From Niabella ginsenosidivorans (GTDB taxonomy: Bacteria; Bacteroidota; Bacteroidia; Chitinophagales; Chitinophagaceae), in contig NZ_CP015772.1 of NCBI RefSeq assembly GCF_001654455.1, positions 2,480,001 to 2,544,000 of the forward strand: a stretch of 64,000 bases of DNA, given 5' to 3'. Of the stretch, positions 1 to 8,871 are shown piece by piece (position 1 is the stretch's first letter; every line of letters begins with the position of its first letter). The translations under genes were made by a program, and so were the position numbers. Under the pieces are notes generated by a model. It worked only from the letters and a program-made list of their open reading frames with translations, made no database searches and was not told where the DNA came from.

Positions 1-154
1 CGGCGCACGCCACAATGTGATCAATACAGGCAATGAACCATTAAAAATGTATACCATCTACGCCCCGCCCCATCATAAGGACGGTATCACCAGGGCTACC
101 AAAAAAGAAGCAGAAGAGAACGAGGCAGATTTTGACGGTATTACTACCGAATGA
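1..154 (+). CDS. Cupin-domain protein, C-terminal end (partial)
   Basis: The window opens inside a plus-strand gene. Frame 2 is open from the first base to a TGA at 152-154 and gives about 50 residues, starting GARHNVINTGNEPLKMYTIY. The pattern 'G-x-x-H-x-V-x-N-T-G-x-E-P-L-K-M-Y-T-I-Y-A-P-P-x-H' is typical of the last strands of a cupin barrel in small proteins annotated as cupin or mannose-6-phosphate isomerase-like. The rest of the gene lies upstream, so the metal-binding residues cannot be checked. The acidic tail (EAEENEADFDG) is common at the end of such proteins. Confidence 0.6.
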   Translation, partial: GARHNVINTGNEPLKMYTIYAPPHHKDGITRATKKEAEENEADFDGITTE

Positions 155-516
155 TCCGGCAGAAGAAAAGCCGAAACAGGAGCAAAGGCCGGGATGCTTA
201 TTGCTTTCGGTGCAGTAATTTTTGTTTCAGGATTTCATATTCCCCCGCACCTTTATTTTTCATATCCGATAAGTATTTGTGCTCCTGTGCTATGTGAAGA
301 CCATCAGCTGAAGCATGCGCAGGCAAACCAGGCTTTGTTATTTTGAGATCATAAACAATCCGGTTAATACGGGCTGAAAGTTTTCTGCCCCGGCTAAGCC
401 TCAGCAGCAGTTTGGGGATGATTTTAATAAAATTGATTTCGATGCATTAGGTACTATTGTTGCGATATGGAGCGTTTAGGCGTTTTATCTTAAGAACCGA
501 ATCAATACGACTTTAA
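155..516. other. Intergenic region with an unrecognised open frame
   Basis: 362 bases lie between the cupin gene and the next gene. On the minus strand a frame is open from 446 to a TAA at 198-200 (82 codons). It reads like protein (IEINFIKIIPKLLLRLSRG near its start, GAGEYEILKQKLLHRKQ at its end), but it has no ATG until codon ~60 and I recognise no family. It may be a decayed gene or chance. Upstream of 517 the string TACTATTG is one mismatch from the Bacteroidota -7 element. Confidence 0.35.
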
Positions 517-1325
517 ATGAAAAAACTCCTGCTGTTAACCATGCTGCTTTTTACTACAACATTTTTATTGGCCCAGGATACCATTTACCTGAGAAACCGG
601 CAGTTAATACATGGTACAATAAAAAGACGAAACCGGAGCTTCATTTATTATCAAAGACAGGGTAAAATAAGAAATGCACCTCTGCTGGCCTGTGCCCTGA
701 TCGATTCTATAAAATATAGTAACGGGCTAACCTGGCGCTTGTTGGATTATACAACAGCCCGCCATGAAAAGAAACAACTGGCCGTGAAGCAGAAAAAGCA
801 AAGAAGCCGTTTTGACGAGCCCTACGTCAACAGGATTGCTATTGGCGCTACAAATATGGATCCCGTATTTATCCTGGAAAGACTATTGGGCTCCGGGCGC
901 GGGATTACGCCTGTGATAGCAGCCGGTATCACCTATGAAAGGCGGATTGTAAAAAACAACGGATCAGTGTTTGCTATCTCTTCATTTGGGCTGAACCGCG
1001 ATTTTACAGTATTGGAGCAGGCGGTCGCTATTTCTTTTTCAAAAGGCCTTCTGCCACCATTGGTGCAGGGCCCTACATTGGCTTTGCCAATCAAATAGTG
1101 GAAGAGCAGGATGAAACAGTAGATACTTATCACGGTTACCCCATAGTTATAAAACGGTATCCTTCAAATTCCCTTACTTATGCAGTTAATTTTAATGTCC
1201 AGCTCAATAACCGGAAACATTTATTTCTTTCTCATGATTTTTTCCCGGGCGGTTCCCGTTATCTCCGTTCCGGTTCCTGGTCTGGCCACTTTGCCTACAG
1301 GTTAAGTGTTGGGCTTCGCTTTTAG
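517..1325 (+). pseudogene. Outer-membrane beta-barrel protein, frameshifted
   Basis: An N-terminal signal peptide (MKKLLLLTMLLFTTTFLLAQ) is followed by a short domain and a predicted beta-barrel. Frame 1 reads well to ...ITYERRIVKNNGSVFAISSFGL near 993 and then loses character before stopping at 1098. Frame 3 continues the barrel without a break from 993 (EPRFYSIGAGGRYFFFKRP, then GPYIGFANQ) to the stop at 1323-1325, ending in the aromatic residue expected of an outer-membrane barrel (VGLRF). A single missing G at the ctg/gaa junction (about 991-994) explains everything. Restored, the protein would have about 270 residues. Either the gene is broken or the base is a sequencing error. No function is assigned. 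Confidence 0.7.
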
Positions 1326-1384
1326 TACCTGATTTTTAGAACAATATTTGTCTGTAACAATTTATAAAGGCGGCGAAGCAGCCA

Positions 1385-2086
1385 TTAATGTTCGGAACGT
1401 TTAATCATTTTAGCTTTGATAATTCTGATATCATAAACGGGCCGGTCTTTATCTTTTCCTTTGCTGGTGGGAGCAGATGCAATTTTATCCAATACCTCAT
1501 AGCCGCTTATTAATTGTCCGAATACCGTGTAGTTCCCATCCAGGTGCGGAGTTCCTCCTCTGGTGATATATACCTTCCTGTGGTCTTCAGGAAGTTTTGC
1601 GCCTTTCAGCCGTTTTTCTTCCAGCGTATCCAGTCCGCCGCTGGTCCATACCCGGCCCTGTACAATATAAAACTGACTGCCGCTGCTCGCTTTTTGCGGG
1701 TTCACATCATCTCCTTCACGGGCGGCACCCAATGCCCCTTTCTGGTGGAACAGGCGCGCATTCAGTTCTGCCGGTATCGTATACTTTGGCCCGCCCTCTC
1801 CCAGCGGTTGCCCGCCATGAGCATGGCGGCTATCCGGATCACCGGATTGGATCATAAAATTCTTTATCACCCGATGAAATAATATGCCATTATAATATTT
1901 TGACCTGACCAGCCTGATGAAATTATCTCGATGCTGTGGTGTAAGATCACTCAGCCGCAACACCATATTGCCATAGTTGGTTTGCAGCAGCACGTCTTTT
2001 TTATAATCAGCCTCCGTTATTTTACCGGTAGCACAACCTGCAAGCAACAGGACAACAGCAACAAGTATAAATAAGCTTTTTCTCAT
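1385..2086 (-). CDS. Cyclophilin-type peptidylprolyl isomerase, lipoprotein
   Basis: This enzyme catalyses cis-trans isomerisation of prolyl bonds and should act in the periplasm as a lipoprotein. The open frame extends to 2146, but the start chosen is the ATG at 2086 because it places a lipoprotein signal (MRKSLFILVAVVLLLAGC, lipobox Cys 18) at the N-terminus; 233 residues result. Cyclophilin motifs are FHRVIKNFMIQSGDP at residues 70-84, then GALGAAREGDDVNPQKASSG and SQFYIV, and YTVFGQLISGYEVLDKIA near the C-terminus. It is convergent with the preceding barrel gene and followed upstream by GH20, which has its own start region. Confidence in the family is high; the substrate is unknown. Confidence 0.93.
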   Translation of the reverse strand: MRKSLFILVAVVLLLAGCATGKITEADYKKDVLLQTNYGNMVLRLSDLTPQHRDNFIRLVRSKYYNGILFHRVIKNFMIQSGDPDSRHAHGGQPLGEGGPKYTIPAELNARLFHQKGALGAAREGDDVNPQKASSGSQFYIVQGRVWTSGGLDTLEEKRLKGAKLPEDHRKVYITRGGTPHLDGNYTVFGQLISGYEVLDKIASAPTSKGKDKDRPVYDIRIIKAKMIKRSEH

Positions 2087-2219
2087 TTTAATAGTATCAC
2101 TCCAGGTAATGTAACTGGCATACAAGACGAAGGACGGCTCGCACAATGGGTTCCGGAAGGAGTCTCTTTTTCCGGTGTGTAAAACACGAACCGGGATATT
2201 TGATATTGCCTGAAAATCT

Positions 2220-4112
2220 TTACTTCACGCGTTTCTTCAGATCTTCTACTTTAATAGACATCTGGCGCCCTATTTCCTTTTTGCCCCTGTAAGTAATCAC
2301 TCTAAGCAATTGGGCATCTTTCGGAATCAGCAGCGGCGCTTTATATTTCGGATAAAAGCGATCCGGTGCGGAATTGTCAAAGCTGGTGTAAATATCCAGA
2401 CCTTCAATTTCAGGCGTAAGCGTTACATAATAGTCAGTTCCCTTTTTGGCTACAGAAACAACAGGATCATAAATAGCAGGAGAATATTTGATCTCGGCTT
2501 CATCAAAGCGCTTAAAGAACTGCTCCGTTTTACTTACAAAATTATTCCAGTTCTTTTTGTTCGCCGGGCTCCACACAGATTCTGCAATGGCCAGGCCACG
2601 CGGCCATGTCATGTATTCCGCCTGTCGCATGTTATATACATTCTCCGTCCACAGGTTGGCCTGCCCGCCTAAAACATATTCGGCATTGGCGCCCTGAGGC
2701 ACGGGATTGAACTCATAAGCTTTAGATAGGCGCAATGTAGCATAAATAGGCACTTCCGTACTTACATCGCCCTGCATATAGTCAATATAGGCATATTGGG
2801 TAGGGCTCATCACTACATAGTGTTTGGACTGGGAAGCTTCAATACCATATTTTTCACCACGCCAGCTCATCAATGCCGCAGTTGGAGAAATGCCTCCTTC
2901 AAGGATCTCATCCCAGCCCATCAGTTTCTTGCCTTTTGAATTAACAATTTTCTCCAGCCGTTTTTCAAAATAAGCCTGTACCTGAGGCATGGTCTTTAAA
3001 TTTTCCTTTTTCATCAGCGCCTGCACCTGGGAGCTTTTCTCCCAGAAATTATGCGGCGCTTCATCGCCTCCTACATGAATATACGGGAAGGGAAATAATT
3101 GTGCCACTTCGGTAATGACTTTATCCATAAAACCATACACTTTTTCGTTGGCAGGGCAAAGTGTATTATCAATTAATGCAATGGGTGGTGCGCCGTGCGA
3201 CCAGTCCATAATGGGCTGCCCATAACGTACCTGGTATTGATCGGCGCCTTCTGTGCAGGATAGCTCAGGGTAAGACGCTATTGCAGCCAGGCTGTGGCCC
3301 GGCACATCAATTTCCGGCAGGATATTTATAAAGCGCTCTTTTGCATATTGCACCAGCTCTTTAATGTCCTCATGCGTATAATAGCCCCCGTACGATTTTT
3401 TTTCATCAGGCTCAGCAGGAGAAAACGTATTGAACAGACCGGTACGGTTAATACGCCATGCGCCCACTTCTGTCAGTTTGGGCAGGCTTTTTATCTGCAG
3501 TCGCCAGCCCTCATCATCGGTTAAGTGAAAATGAAAAATATTGTACTTAAAGCGGGACATGTTGTCAATATATTTTTTTACTTCATCCACTGTAAAGAAG
3601 TGGCGGGACACATCCAGCATCAGTCCTCTCCAGCCCACTCTCGGGTAATCTGTAATTTCAGCAACAGGCACTTTCCAGACAACGCCGTTCACCGGTTCCA
3701 TACTTTCAATTTCCGGTGGCAACAACTGTAAAAAGGTTTGCGCACCATAAAACAACCCGGCAGGTTTGTTGGCAGCGATCACTATTTTATCCGGTGTTAC
3801 AGAAAGCGTATAACCTTCATCTCCGATACGGGCATTGGGGCTTTTATTAAGCACTAAGTTAATGGTAGCACTGCGGCTTCCTTTTTGTTCCTGAACAGTG
3901 GAACCGGTACGACTCAATTTTTGCTTTAACAAGCCGGTGGTATAGCCCAGATCAGCTTTTTCAGGAATGCCAATCGTTACCTGCTGAGGCAGTGTAAACG
4001 TACCGGAACCGGCAATGAGTGAAACCGGTTCGGGGATAATGGCGATCTTTTCCTGTGCAACGGCTACAAGCAGTGTAAAAGCCAACAGCAAAGTGAATGA
4101 AAACTTTTTCAT
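2220..4112 (-). CDS. GH20 beta-N-acetylhexosaminidase, secreted
   Basis: Hydrolyses terminal N-acetylglucosamine or N-acetylgalactosamine from glycans or chitin oligomers by substrate-assisted catalysis. The ATG at 4112 gives a clean signal peptide (MKKFSFTLLLAFTLLVAVAQ) and 630 residues; the frame extends six codons further with a less likely start. An N-terminal GH20b alpha/beta domain (about 25-150) precedes the TIM barrel, which begins around YPRVGWRGLMLDVSRHFF. The catalytic Asp-Glu pair lies in HVGGDEAPHNFW near residues 346-357. The C-terminal ~80 residues form a small domain often seen in Bacteroidota members. ApbE lies upstream on the same strand, 76 bases away. Confidence 0.95.
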   Translation of the reverse strand: MKKFSFTLLLAFTLLVAVAQEKIAIIPEPVSLIAGSGTFTLPQQVTIGIPEKADLGYTTGLLKQKLSRTGSTVQEQKGSRSATINLVLNKSPNARIGDEGYTLSVTPDKIVIAANKPAGLFYGAQTFLQLLPPEIESMEPVNGVVWKVPVAEITDYPRVGWRGLMLDVSRHFFTVDEVKKYIDNMSRFKYNIFHFHLTDDEGWRLQIKSLPKLTEVGAWRINRTGLFNTFSPAEPDEKKSYGGYYTHEDIKELVQYAKERFINILPEIDVPGHSLAAIASYPELSCTEGADQYQVRYGQPIMDWSHGAPPIALIDNTLCPANEKVYGFMDKVITEVAQLFPFPYIHVGGDEAPHNFWEKSSQVQALMKKENLKTMPQVQAYFEKRLEKIVNSKGKKLMGWDEILEGGISPTAALMSWRGEKYGIEASQSKHYVVMSPTQYAYIDYMQGDVSTEVPIYATLRLSKAYEFNPVPQGANAEYVLGGQANLWTENVYNMRQAEYMTWPRGLAIAESVWSPANKKNWNNFVSKTEQFFKRFDEAEIKYSPAIYDPVVSVAKKGTDYYVTLTPEIEGLDIYTSFDNSAPDRFYPKYKAPLLIPKDAQLLRVITYRGKKEIGRQMSIKVEDLKKRVK

Positions 4113-4129
4113 ATTATTTTGTTTTACCA

Positions 4130-4160
4130 ATAGAAAGCCCTGCAGGGCTATATTTTTTTT
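4130..4160 (+). terminator. Possible hairpin plus T-run between apbE and GH20
   Basis: A 14-base perfect palindrome AGCCCTGCAGGGCT (4136-4149) is followed on the plus strand by ATATTTTTTTT. The stem can be only five pairs with a TGCA loop. Both neighbouring genes run on the minus strand, where the T-tract after the hairpin is only TTT, so its orientation does not fit termination of apbE. It may instead be a regulatory or mRNA-end structure. Confidence 0.25.
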
Positions 4161-4188
4161 ACCTTAGGCGCTACTGTTATTACCCGGC

Positions 4189-5223
4189 TCATTTTTCCAG
4201 CAGGGCATTGAATCCGGCCGATGCCGTATCAGCAACGGCCCCGTCTTTCCCGGAATAAATAAAATAGCCTTCCAGCCCCGGGTGCTTTTTTAAAAAAGCA
4301 AAAGCCTCATTGACAGACATGCCCATAAACACATTATCATAGGCATCCGCTGTAATGCCGTCCTTTGCCAGCACCGTAGCGCTGATCATTTCATTCCGGA
4401 TCGAATAGCCTGTACGCGGATCCATCAGGTGTGATATTTTTTTGCTACCGCTTTTATATGCGTTGCGGTATTTGCCGGAAGTGGTTACGGCCCCCTCTTT
4501 CACGCGGATCCTTTTTATTAATACCGGGTTACTGTCATCAACAGTTTCAGATGGGCGTTCAATGCCTATTTTCATGAGCTCCCCGGAAGGCTGTTTGCTC
4601 CCTTTTACCCGGATCTCGCCACCCACTTCCACCAGGTAATTCCGGATTCCCTTTGACTCAAAGAAACCGGCGATCACATCCACAGTATAGCCCTGTGCAA
4701 TACCATTTACGTCGATCGTCGTCCGGTAATCTTTTTTTATAAGGCTGTCTTCTTTAAAATAAATTTTCCGGTACCCCACATAAGATAGTACTTCTCTGAT
4801 CTGCCGCGCAGTGGGCTCCGCTTTTGTCTTTCCTTCCGGGCCAAAACCCCAGAGCTTTACCAGGGGCATGACCGTTATATCAAAGATCCCGCCGGAAGCC
4901 CTAGATACTTCCAGCGCTTTGGCAACAACCTTCTTAAGGTGCCGGTCGGCGATAATGCCTCTTTTACACTGATTAAACCTTGTAATTAAAGAATAAGGTT
5001 TGTATACAGACAGTGAACTGTCAATGGAATGGAAGATGCTATCCGCCTGCGACCGCCTTAGTACGCTGTCCTCTGCGTAATAAGTAATATGATAGGTAGT
5101 ACCCTGAGCGAACCCGTTTACATGATATGGTTTGAGCTCATTGGATTTTCTGAAAAAAGAAAATACAAGGACAACCGTTAAAAACCCTGACAAGCGCCAT
5201 CCCCATTTTAATACCTGAGCCAT
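4189..5223 (-). CDS. apbE: FAD:protein FMN transferase (ApbE family)
   Basis: ApbE transfers FMN from FAD to a Thr or Ser of periplasmic or membrane flavoproteins such as the RnfG or NqrC subunits. The start is the ATG at 5223 rather than the upstream TTG at 5232. A hydrophobic N-terminal anchor (WRLSGFLTVVLVFSFF) is followed by the ApbE fold. Family motifs are FAQGTTYHITYY, DVNGIAQGYTVDVI (the usual GIAKGYAVD region), SHLMDPRTGY and the metal-binding DGITADAYDN. 344 residues is a normal length. No Rnf or Nqr genes are nearby, so its target lies elsewhere. Confidence 0.93.
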   Translation of the reverse strand: MAQVLKWGWRLSGFLTVVLVFSFFRKSNELKPYHVNGFAQGTTYHITYYAEDSVLRRSQADSIFHSIDSSLSVYKPYSLITRFNQCKRGIIADRHLKKVVAKALEVSRASGGIFDITVMPLVKLWGFGPEGKTKAEPTARQIREVLSYVGYRKIYFKEDSLIKKDYRTTIDVNGIAQGYTVDVIAGFFESKGIRNYLVEVGGEIRVKGSKQPSGELMKIGIERPSETVDDSNPVLIKRIRVKEGAVTTSGKYRNAYKSGSKKISHLMDPRTGYSIRNEMISATVLAKDGITADAYDNVFMGMSVNEAFAFLKKHPGLEGYFIYSGKDGAVADTASAGFNALLEK

Positions 5224-5232
5224 AAACGTCAA

Positions 5233-5529
5233 AGATAGGTAATACCGGTTCTAAAAATCAGCGCCCCGGAATAATATTTTAATTGCCTGCAATATGAATA
5301 ATTCCTATGTAACAATTAAAACGTTGGGCATAATGATGCTCAATTCCCGCTATTCATGCCTGCCAGGCTTTGAGAAGCTTCCGGCATCTGAACAACGTCC
5401 TTAAACGAAGGCTCTAACCATTTAACCACATGTTCGTAGCATGGGAAAACAGTGACCGGAGTCACCGGAGAGGTGCTCAAATAATAATTACGGAGCAGAA
5501 AAATTTATCTGCTTTATTATTGACAAGTA
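5233..5529. other. Intergenic region upstream of apbE
   Basis: About 300 bases between the apbE start and the EVE-domain gene end. It should hold the apbE promoter, but no good TAnnTTTG was found on the minus strand. A small repeat-like GACCGGAGTCACCGGAGAGG (5455-5474) is the only notable feature. No tRNA, small RNA or gene can be supported. Confidence 0.4.
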
Positions 5530-5943
5530 TTATGCCTTCTCCTCTGACATTTCTAATATTAGGGCCCATTCTTCCGGTTTCACTGTTTGCACAGACAGCC
5601 TGCCTAAACGCACCAGATCCATTTCCTTTAATGCCGGCACCTCTTTTATGGCTGCAAGTGGTACTGTTTTTTTCAGTTTTTTATAAGGAGCCACTTCAAC
5701 AGCTACCCAGCGCTCGTCTGTGGTGGTAGGATCCTGGAAAGCTTCTTTGGTGATCTTTGCAATACCTACGATCTCCATTCCTTCATTGCTATGATAAAAA
5801 AAAGCCAGGTCTCCTTTTTTCATTGCACGCAGGTTCAGGCGGGCTGCATAATTACGAACACCATCCCAAACTGTTTTCTTATCCTTTACCAGCTGGTCGT
5901 AGCTGTATTTAAAAGGTTCTGATTTTATAAGCCAGTATGACAT
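5530..5943 (-). CDS. EVE domain-containing protein (Thy28-like)
   Basis: A 137-residue single-domain protein. The opening MSYWLIKSEPFKYSYDQL and WDGVRNYAARLNLRAMKKGD are hallmarks of the EVE/Thy28 family, related to PUA and YTH folds and thought to bind modified bases in DNA or RNA. GDLAFFYHSNEGMEIVGIAKI continues the fold. The gene stands between apbE and a methyltransferase on the same strand, 35 bases from the latter's stop, so the two may be co-transcribed. No restriction system is next to it, so I infer only general nucleic-acid-modification recognition. Confidence 0.92.
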   Translation of the reverse strand: MSYWLIKSEPFKYSYDQLVKDKKTVWDGVRNYAARLNLRAMKKGDLAFFYHSNEGMEIVGIAKITKEAFQDPTTTDERWVAVEVAPYKKLKKTVPLAAIKEVPALKEMDLVRLGRLSVQTVKPEEWALILEMSEEKA

Positions 5944-5978
5944 GTGATTTTTTTAAAATTGAAAAAACTAAAATTCTT

Positions 5979-6710
5979 TTACTGCACTTCAAAAATAGTC
6001 TGATAAAAATTGTTAAGCGCCGAAACCGGTTCCAGTTTCCTGTAAAAACATTCCTGGAAGAGTTTTACGGCATAGAACTCATGATTGGGTACATTAAATT
6101 CATCCAGGATGATCAGGTCCCCTCTTTTCAGATAAGGGTACAGTTGGGACAGCACAAAGAGCGTTGAAGAGAACAGGTCCGCATCCAGCAGGATCACCTT
6201 TATCCCTTCCCTGCGCATCAGGGTTCTGTTTTGTTCAATTGCATCAGCAAGCGTATCCTGGAATATTCCTTTGAAAAAGCGATACCGGGTGTCAACATAT
6301 GCCTTCTCTGTATGTGCCATTGCGCCCTTTTTATAGAAAGGCCCCCAATTTTCCGGTAACCCCTCAAAGGTATCAAACCCCCAAAATGTGGTTTCGGGGT
6401 GTTGTGCATGTTGCAGCCACCACTCAAAGGATACACCGGAAGCTACTCCAAACTCCATGTATAAAAATGCCTGATCCCGTAACTGATAGCGGTTTAAAAT
6501 ATATTCAAATCCATTGATCCGTTTTTCATAATTACGGCCCCATGTAAAATAATCAGTATTGGCCGGCAGCCTTTTATTCCGGTGTATCCAATGAGTTAAT
6601 AAACCGAGGTTATAGAGGAAAAGCAATACCTTTCTGAAAGGATAAAACAAATACCCTACCCCGCTAACCAAAATAAGATCCTTTACAAAGCGATTCAATT
6701 TTGCAAACAT
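5979..6710 (-). CDS. TylF/MycF-like class I SAM-dependent methyltransferase
   Basis: 243 residues. MEFGVASGVSFEWWL near residue 85 is the SAM-binding motif I (E-F-G-V-x-x-G-x-S), FWGFDTFEGLPENWG is the TylF-family motif II region, and VILLDADLFSST with ILDEFN supplies the acidic metal-binding residues found in macrocin-type O-methyltransferases. The N-terminal ~45 residues are hydrophobic and basic (VGYLFYPFRKVLLFLYNLGLL) and may associate with membrane. No antibiotic or O-antigen genes are adjacent; the substrate is unknown and likely a sugar or polyketide-like acceptor by family analogy only. Confidence 0.85.
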   Translation of the reverse strand: MFAKLNRFVKDLILVSGVGYLFYPFRKVLLFLYNLGLLTHWIHRNKRLPANTDYFTWGRNYEKRINGFEYILNRYQLRDQAFLYMEFGVASGVSFEWWLQHAQHPETTFWGFDTFEGLPENWGPFYKKGAMAHTEKAYVDTRYRFFKGIFQDTLADAIEQNRTLMRREGIKVILLDADLFSSTLFVLSQLYPYLKRGDLIILDEFNVPNHEFYAVKLFQECFYRKLEPVSALNNFYQTIFEVQ

Positions 6711-6838
6711 TCAGCATCATTATTATGTCAAAAGATTAAAAATCAAATATAAACCATTTTAATAAACAGGGATTTGAATATAATTAACAGGGTTCACCCG
6801 GAATAGTCCTATTTTTAAAGAAACAAATAAGCACAGCT

Positions 6839-7951
6839 GTGGATCAGATAAGTATTTGGGAGCAGGACACTTATTATGGGTTGCAGGATATCATTATTAT
6901 TGGCGCAGGTTTTACCGGCTTGTGGACGGCTATTTTCCTGCGGCAAAAATTTCCGTCAAAAAAAATAACCATAGTGGAAAGAGGCACCATTCCTGCGGGA
7001 GCCTCCCTGCGTAATGCAGGCTTTGCTTGTTTTGGAAGCCTTACCGAAATTTTATCAGACGCAGGCCTTATGGGCCATGAAAAAGCGCTGGAACTGGTGC
7101 GCATGCGTTTTGATGGGTTACGTACCATTCAAAAAGTTTTTGGAAATGCGCTCATTGACTTTTCTCTTTGCAAAGGATATGAATTATTATCCGGAGAGGA
7201 ATACCTGAAAGACCTTTCAATGCTGAATGAATGGCTTTACCTGGTTACAGGATCGCCGGACACTTTTACTGTTTCAGATGAAAAAATTGAATCATTTGGG
7301 TTTGGCGCCATTGCCCACCTGATCGAAAACCGTTTTGAAGGTAGTTTGCATTCGGGCAAATTGGTGAACGCACTATTTCAACTGGCCGTAAAAATGGACA
7401 TCCGGTTCTTATTTGCTACAACAGTCAGAGAGGTGGAAGAACAATCAGATGGTATCAGGCTGATCACTGCAAAGGGACCTGATCTGCGAACAGAACGGCT
7501 TGTATATTGCACCAATGCCTTCAGTAATCAGTTGTTGCCCAAAACAGACCTGGTACCTGCAAGAGGCCAGGTGCTGTTAACGGAGCCTGTTCCGGATCTG
7601 AAGTTTACAGGAACCTTTCATTACCAGGAAGGGTTTTATTATTTCAGAAACCTGAATGACCGCATCCTGTTAGGCGGCGCGCGTAACACGTCTCTCCAGA
7701 CAGAATATACGCTGGACGCCTTTACCACGCTGCCTGTTCAGCAGGCACTGGAACATTTTTTAAGCACAGTAATCCTTCCCGGCCGGTGTCCGGAAATTAC
7801 GCATCGCTGGGCAGGTATTATGGCAATGGGAAAAGAGAAAATGCCTGTTACAGAACAACTGAGCGACCGCAGTTTTTGCGCGCTCCGTATGAGTGGCATG
7901 GGCGTTGCGTTAGCTCCTGCTGTTGCCAGGAAAATTGTGGAACTGTTTTAA
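6839..7951 (+). CDS. FAD-dependent amino acid oxidase-like oxidoreductase (DAO family)
   Basis: A 370-residue flavoprotein. IIIIGAGFTGLWTAIFL at residues 18-34 is the Rossmann dinucleotide motif GxGxxG, followed by the ribose-binding acid in TIVERG. NAGFACFGSLTEI and a C-terminal HRWAGIMAMGKEKMPV with SGMGVALAPAVARKI match the DAO superfamily (glycine, sarcosine and D-amino acid oxidases). The start is a GTG; no in-frame ATG lies between it and the Rossmann motif. It is followed 23 bases later by a broken PD40 gene and then a DUF72 gene, all co-oriented. The substrate is unknown. Confidence 0.88.
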   Translation: MDQISIWEQDTYYGLQDIIIIGAGFTGLWTAIFLRQKFPSKKITIVERGTIPAGASLRNAGFACFGSLTEILSDAGLMGHEKALELVRMRFDGLRTIQKVFGNALIDFSLCKGYELLSGEEYLKDLSMLNEWLYLVTGSPDTFTVSDEKIESFGFGAIAHLIENRFEGSLHSGKLVNALFQLAVKMDIRFLFATTVREVEEQSDGIRLITAKGPDLRTERLVYCTNAFSNQLLPKTDLVPARGQVLLTEPVPDLKFTGTFHYQEGFYYFRNLNDRILLGGARNTSLQTEYTLDAFTTLPVQQALEHFLSTVILPGRCPEITHRWAGIMAMGKEKMPVTEQLSDRSFCALRMSGMGVALAPAVARKIVELF

Positions 7952-7974
7952 ACCCGGATCAACGAAGCCTGTTT

Positions 7975-8868
7975 ATGAAAATCAAAAGAAATCTCCTGCC
8001 GTTTCTGCTCTTTTGCTTATCCGTTATGGAAATACCATCAGTAAATGCACAGTTGCTATTTCCGGACAGCGGGGCACCTTTTCTTCCGGACCTGGTAAGC
8101 ACAAAGAATGCAGAAGTAAAGACCAATTTTAACAGCACCGGCACAAAGATGCTGTGGGGTGGTATTGACCGCATCAAAGGTAAAAAAGACCCGGATATCC
8201 GGGAGCTCCACAAAATAAATGATCAATGGGCACCCGCACAGCCGGCAAACTTCAATTCAGACTCCAGCGATTCTGATCCTTTCTTTGCACCGGACGACAG
8301 TGGCATTTATTTCTTTTTCAGGCAGGACGGGTGGTTTTGGAGGAGATGCTCTTTACTTAGCTCCGTATGACCTGCAGACCGGTCAGTTCGGAATGCCGCA
8401 GAATTTTAGCCCGATGGTCAATTCAAAAGGCAATGAATGGGCGCCGTTAACAGATCCTAAAGGAATTTATTTATATTTTGCAATCGATAGATATGGCGGG
8501 TGCGGAAAGCAGGAATTTTTTAAAATTAAAACAGACAGGATCAAGAACTCCCGGCCGGAGCACCCTGGCAGCATTATGAATCCGGCGGATGACGATTTTG
8601 ACGCGGCCCTGCTTCCGGAAGGCATCCTGGTCTTTACCTCTACCCGTGGTGACCATAAAACAGCTCAGCACTATTATTTCAAAGAAAAACGGACGCTGAG
8701 CCCTGTTAAGTTACCCGGATGGACTGATCAATAATCCCGGTGTATGGGCATTCAGGCCTTCTGTTTCAGCAACAGAGCCCGGATATCTTTATTTTAGCGG
8801 AAAGCAGGAATGTGGGAAAGACCGATATTTATAAGATCCTTTACACCAACACACCTTTAAAAAAATGA
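7975..8868 (+). pseudogene. PD40/TolB-like beta-propeller exported protein, three frameshifts
   Basis: A signal peptide (MKIKRNLLPFLLFCLSVMEI) leads into PD40 repeats. Frame 1 reads to DPFFAPDDSGIYFF, frame 2 continues with SGRTGGFGGDALYLAPYD to KLP near 8716, frame 3 continues with DGLINNPGVWAFRPSVSATE to KQECGK near 8819, and frame 1 resumes with TDIYKILYTNTPLKK to the TGA at 8866-8868. Each switch is one extra base in a short homopolymer: T5 at 8314-8318, G2 at 8717-8718 and A3 at 8817-8819. Restored length is about 297 residues. Three lesions within 510 bases argue for a decaying gene, while adjacent genes are intact. It lies between the FAD oxidoreductase and DUF72 genes. Confidence 0.8.
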
Positions 8869-8871
8869 TAT

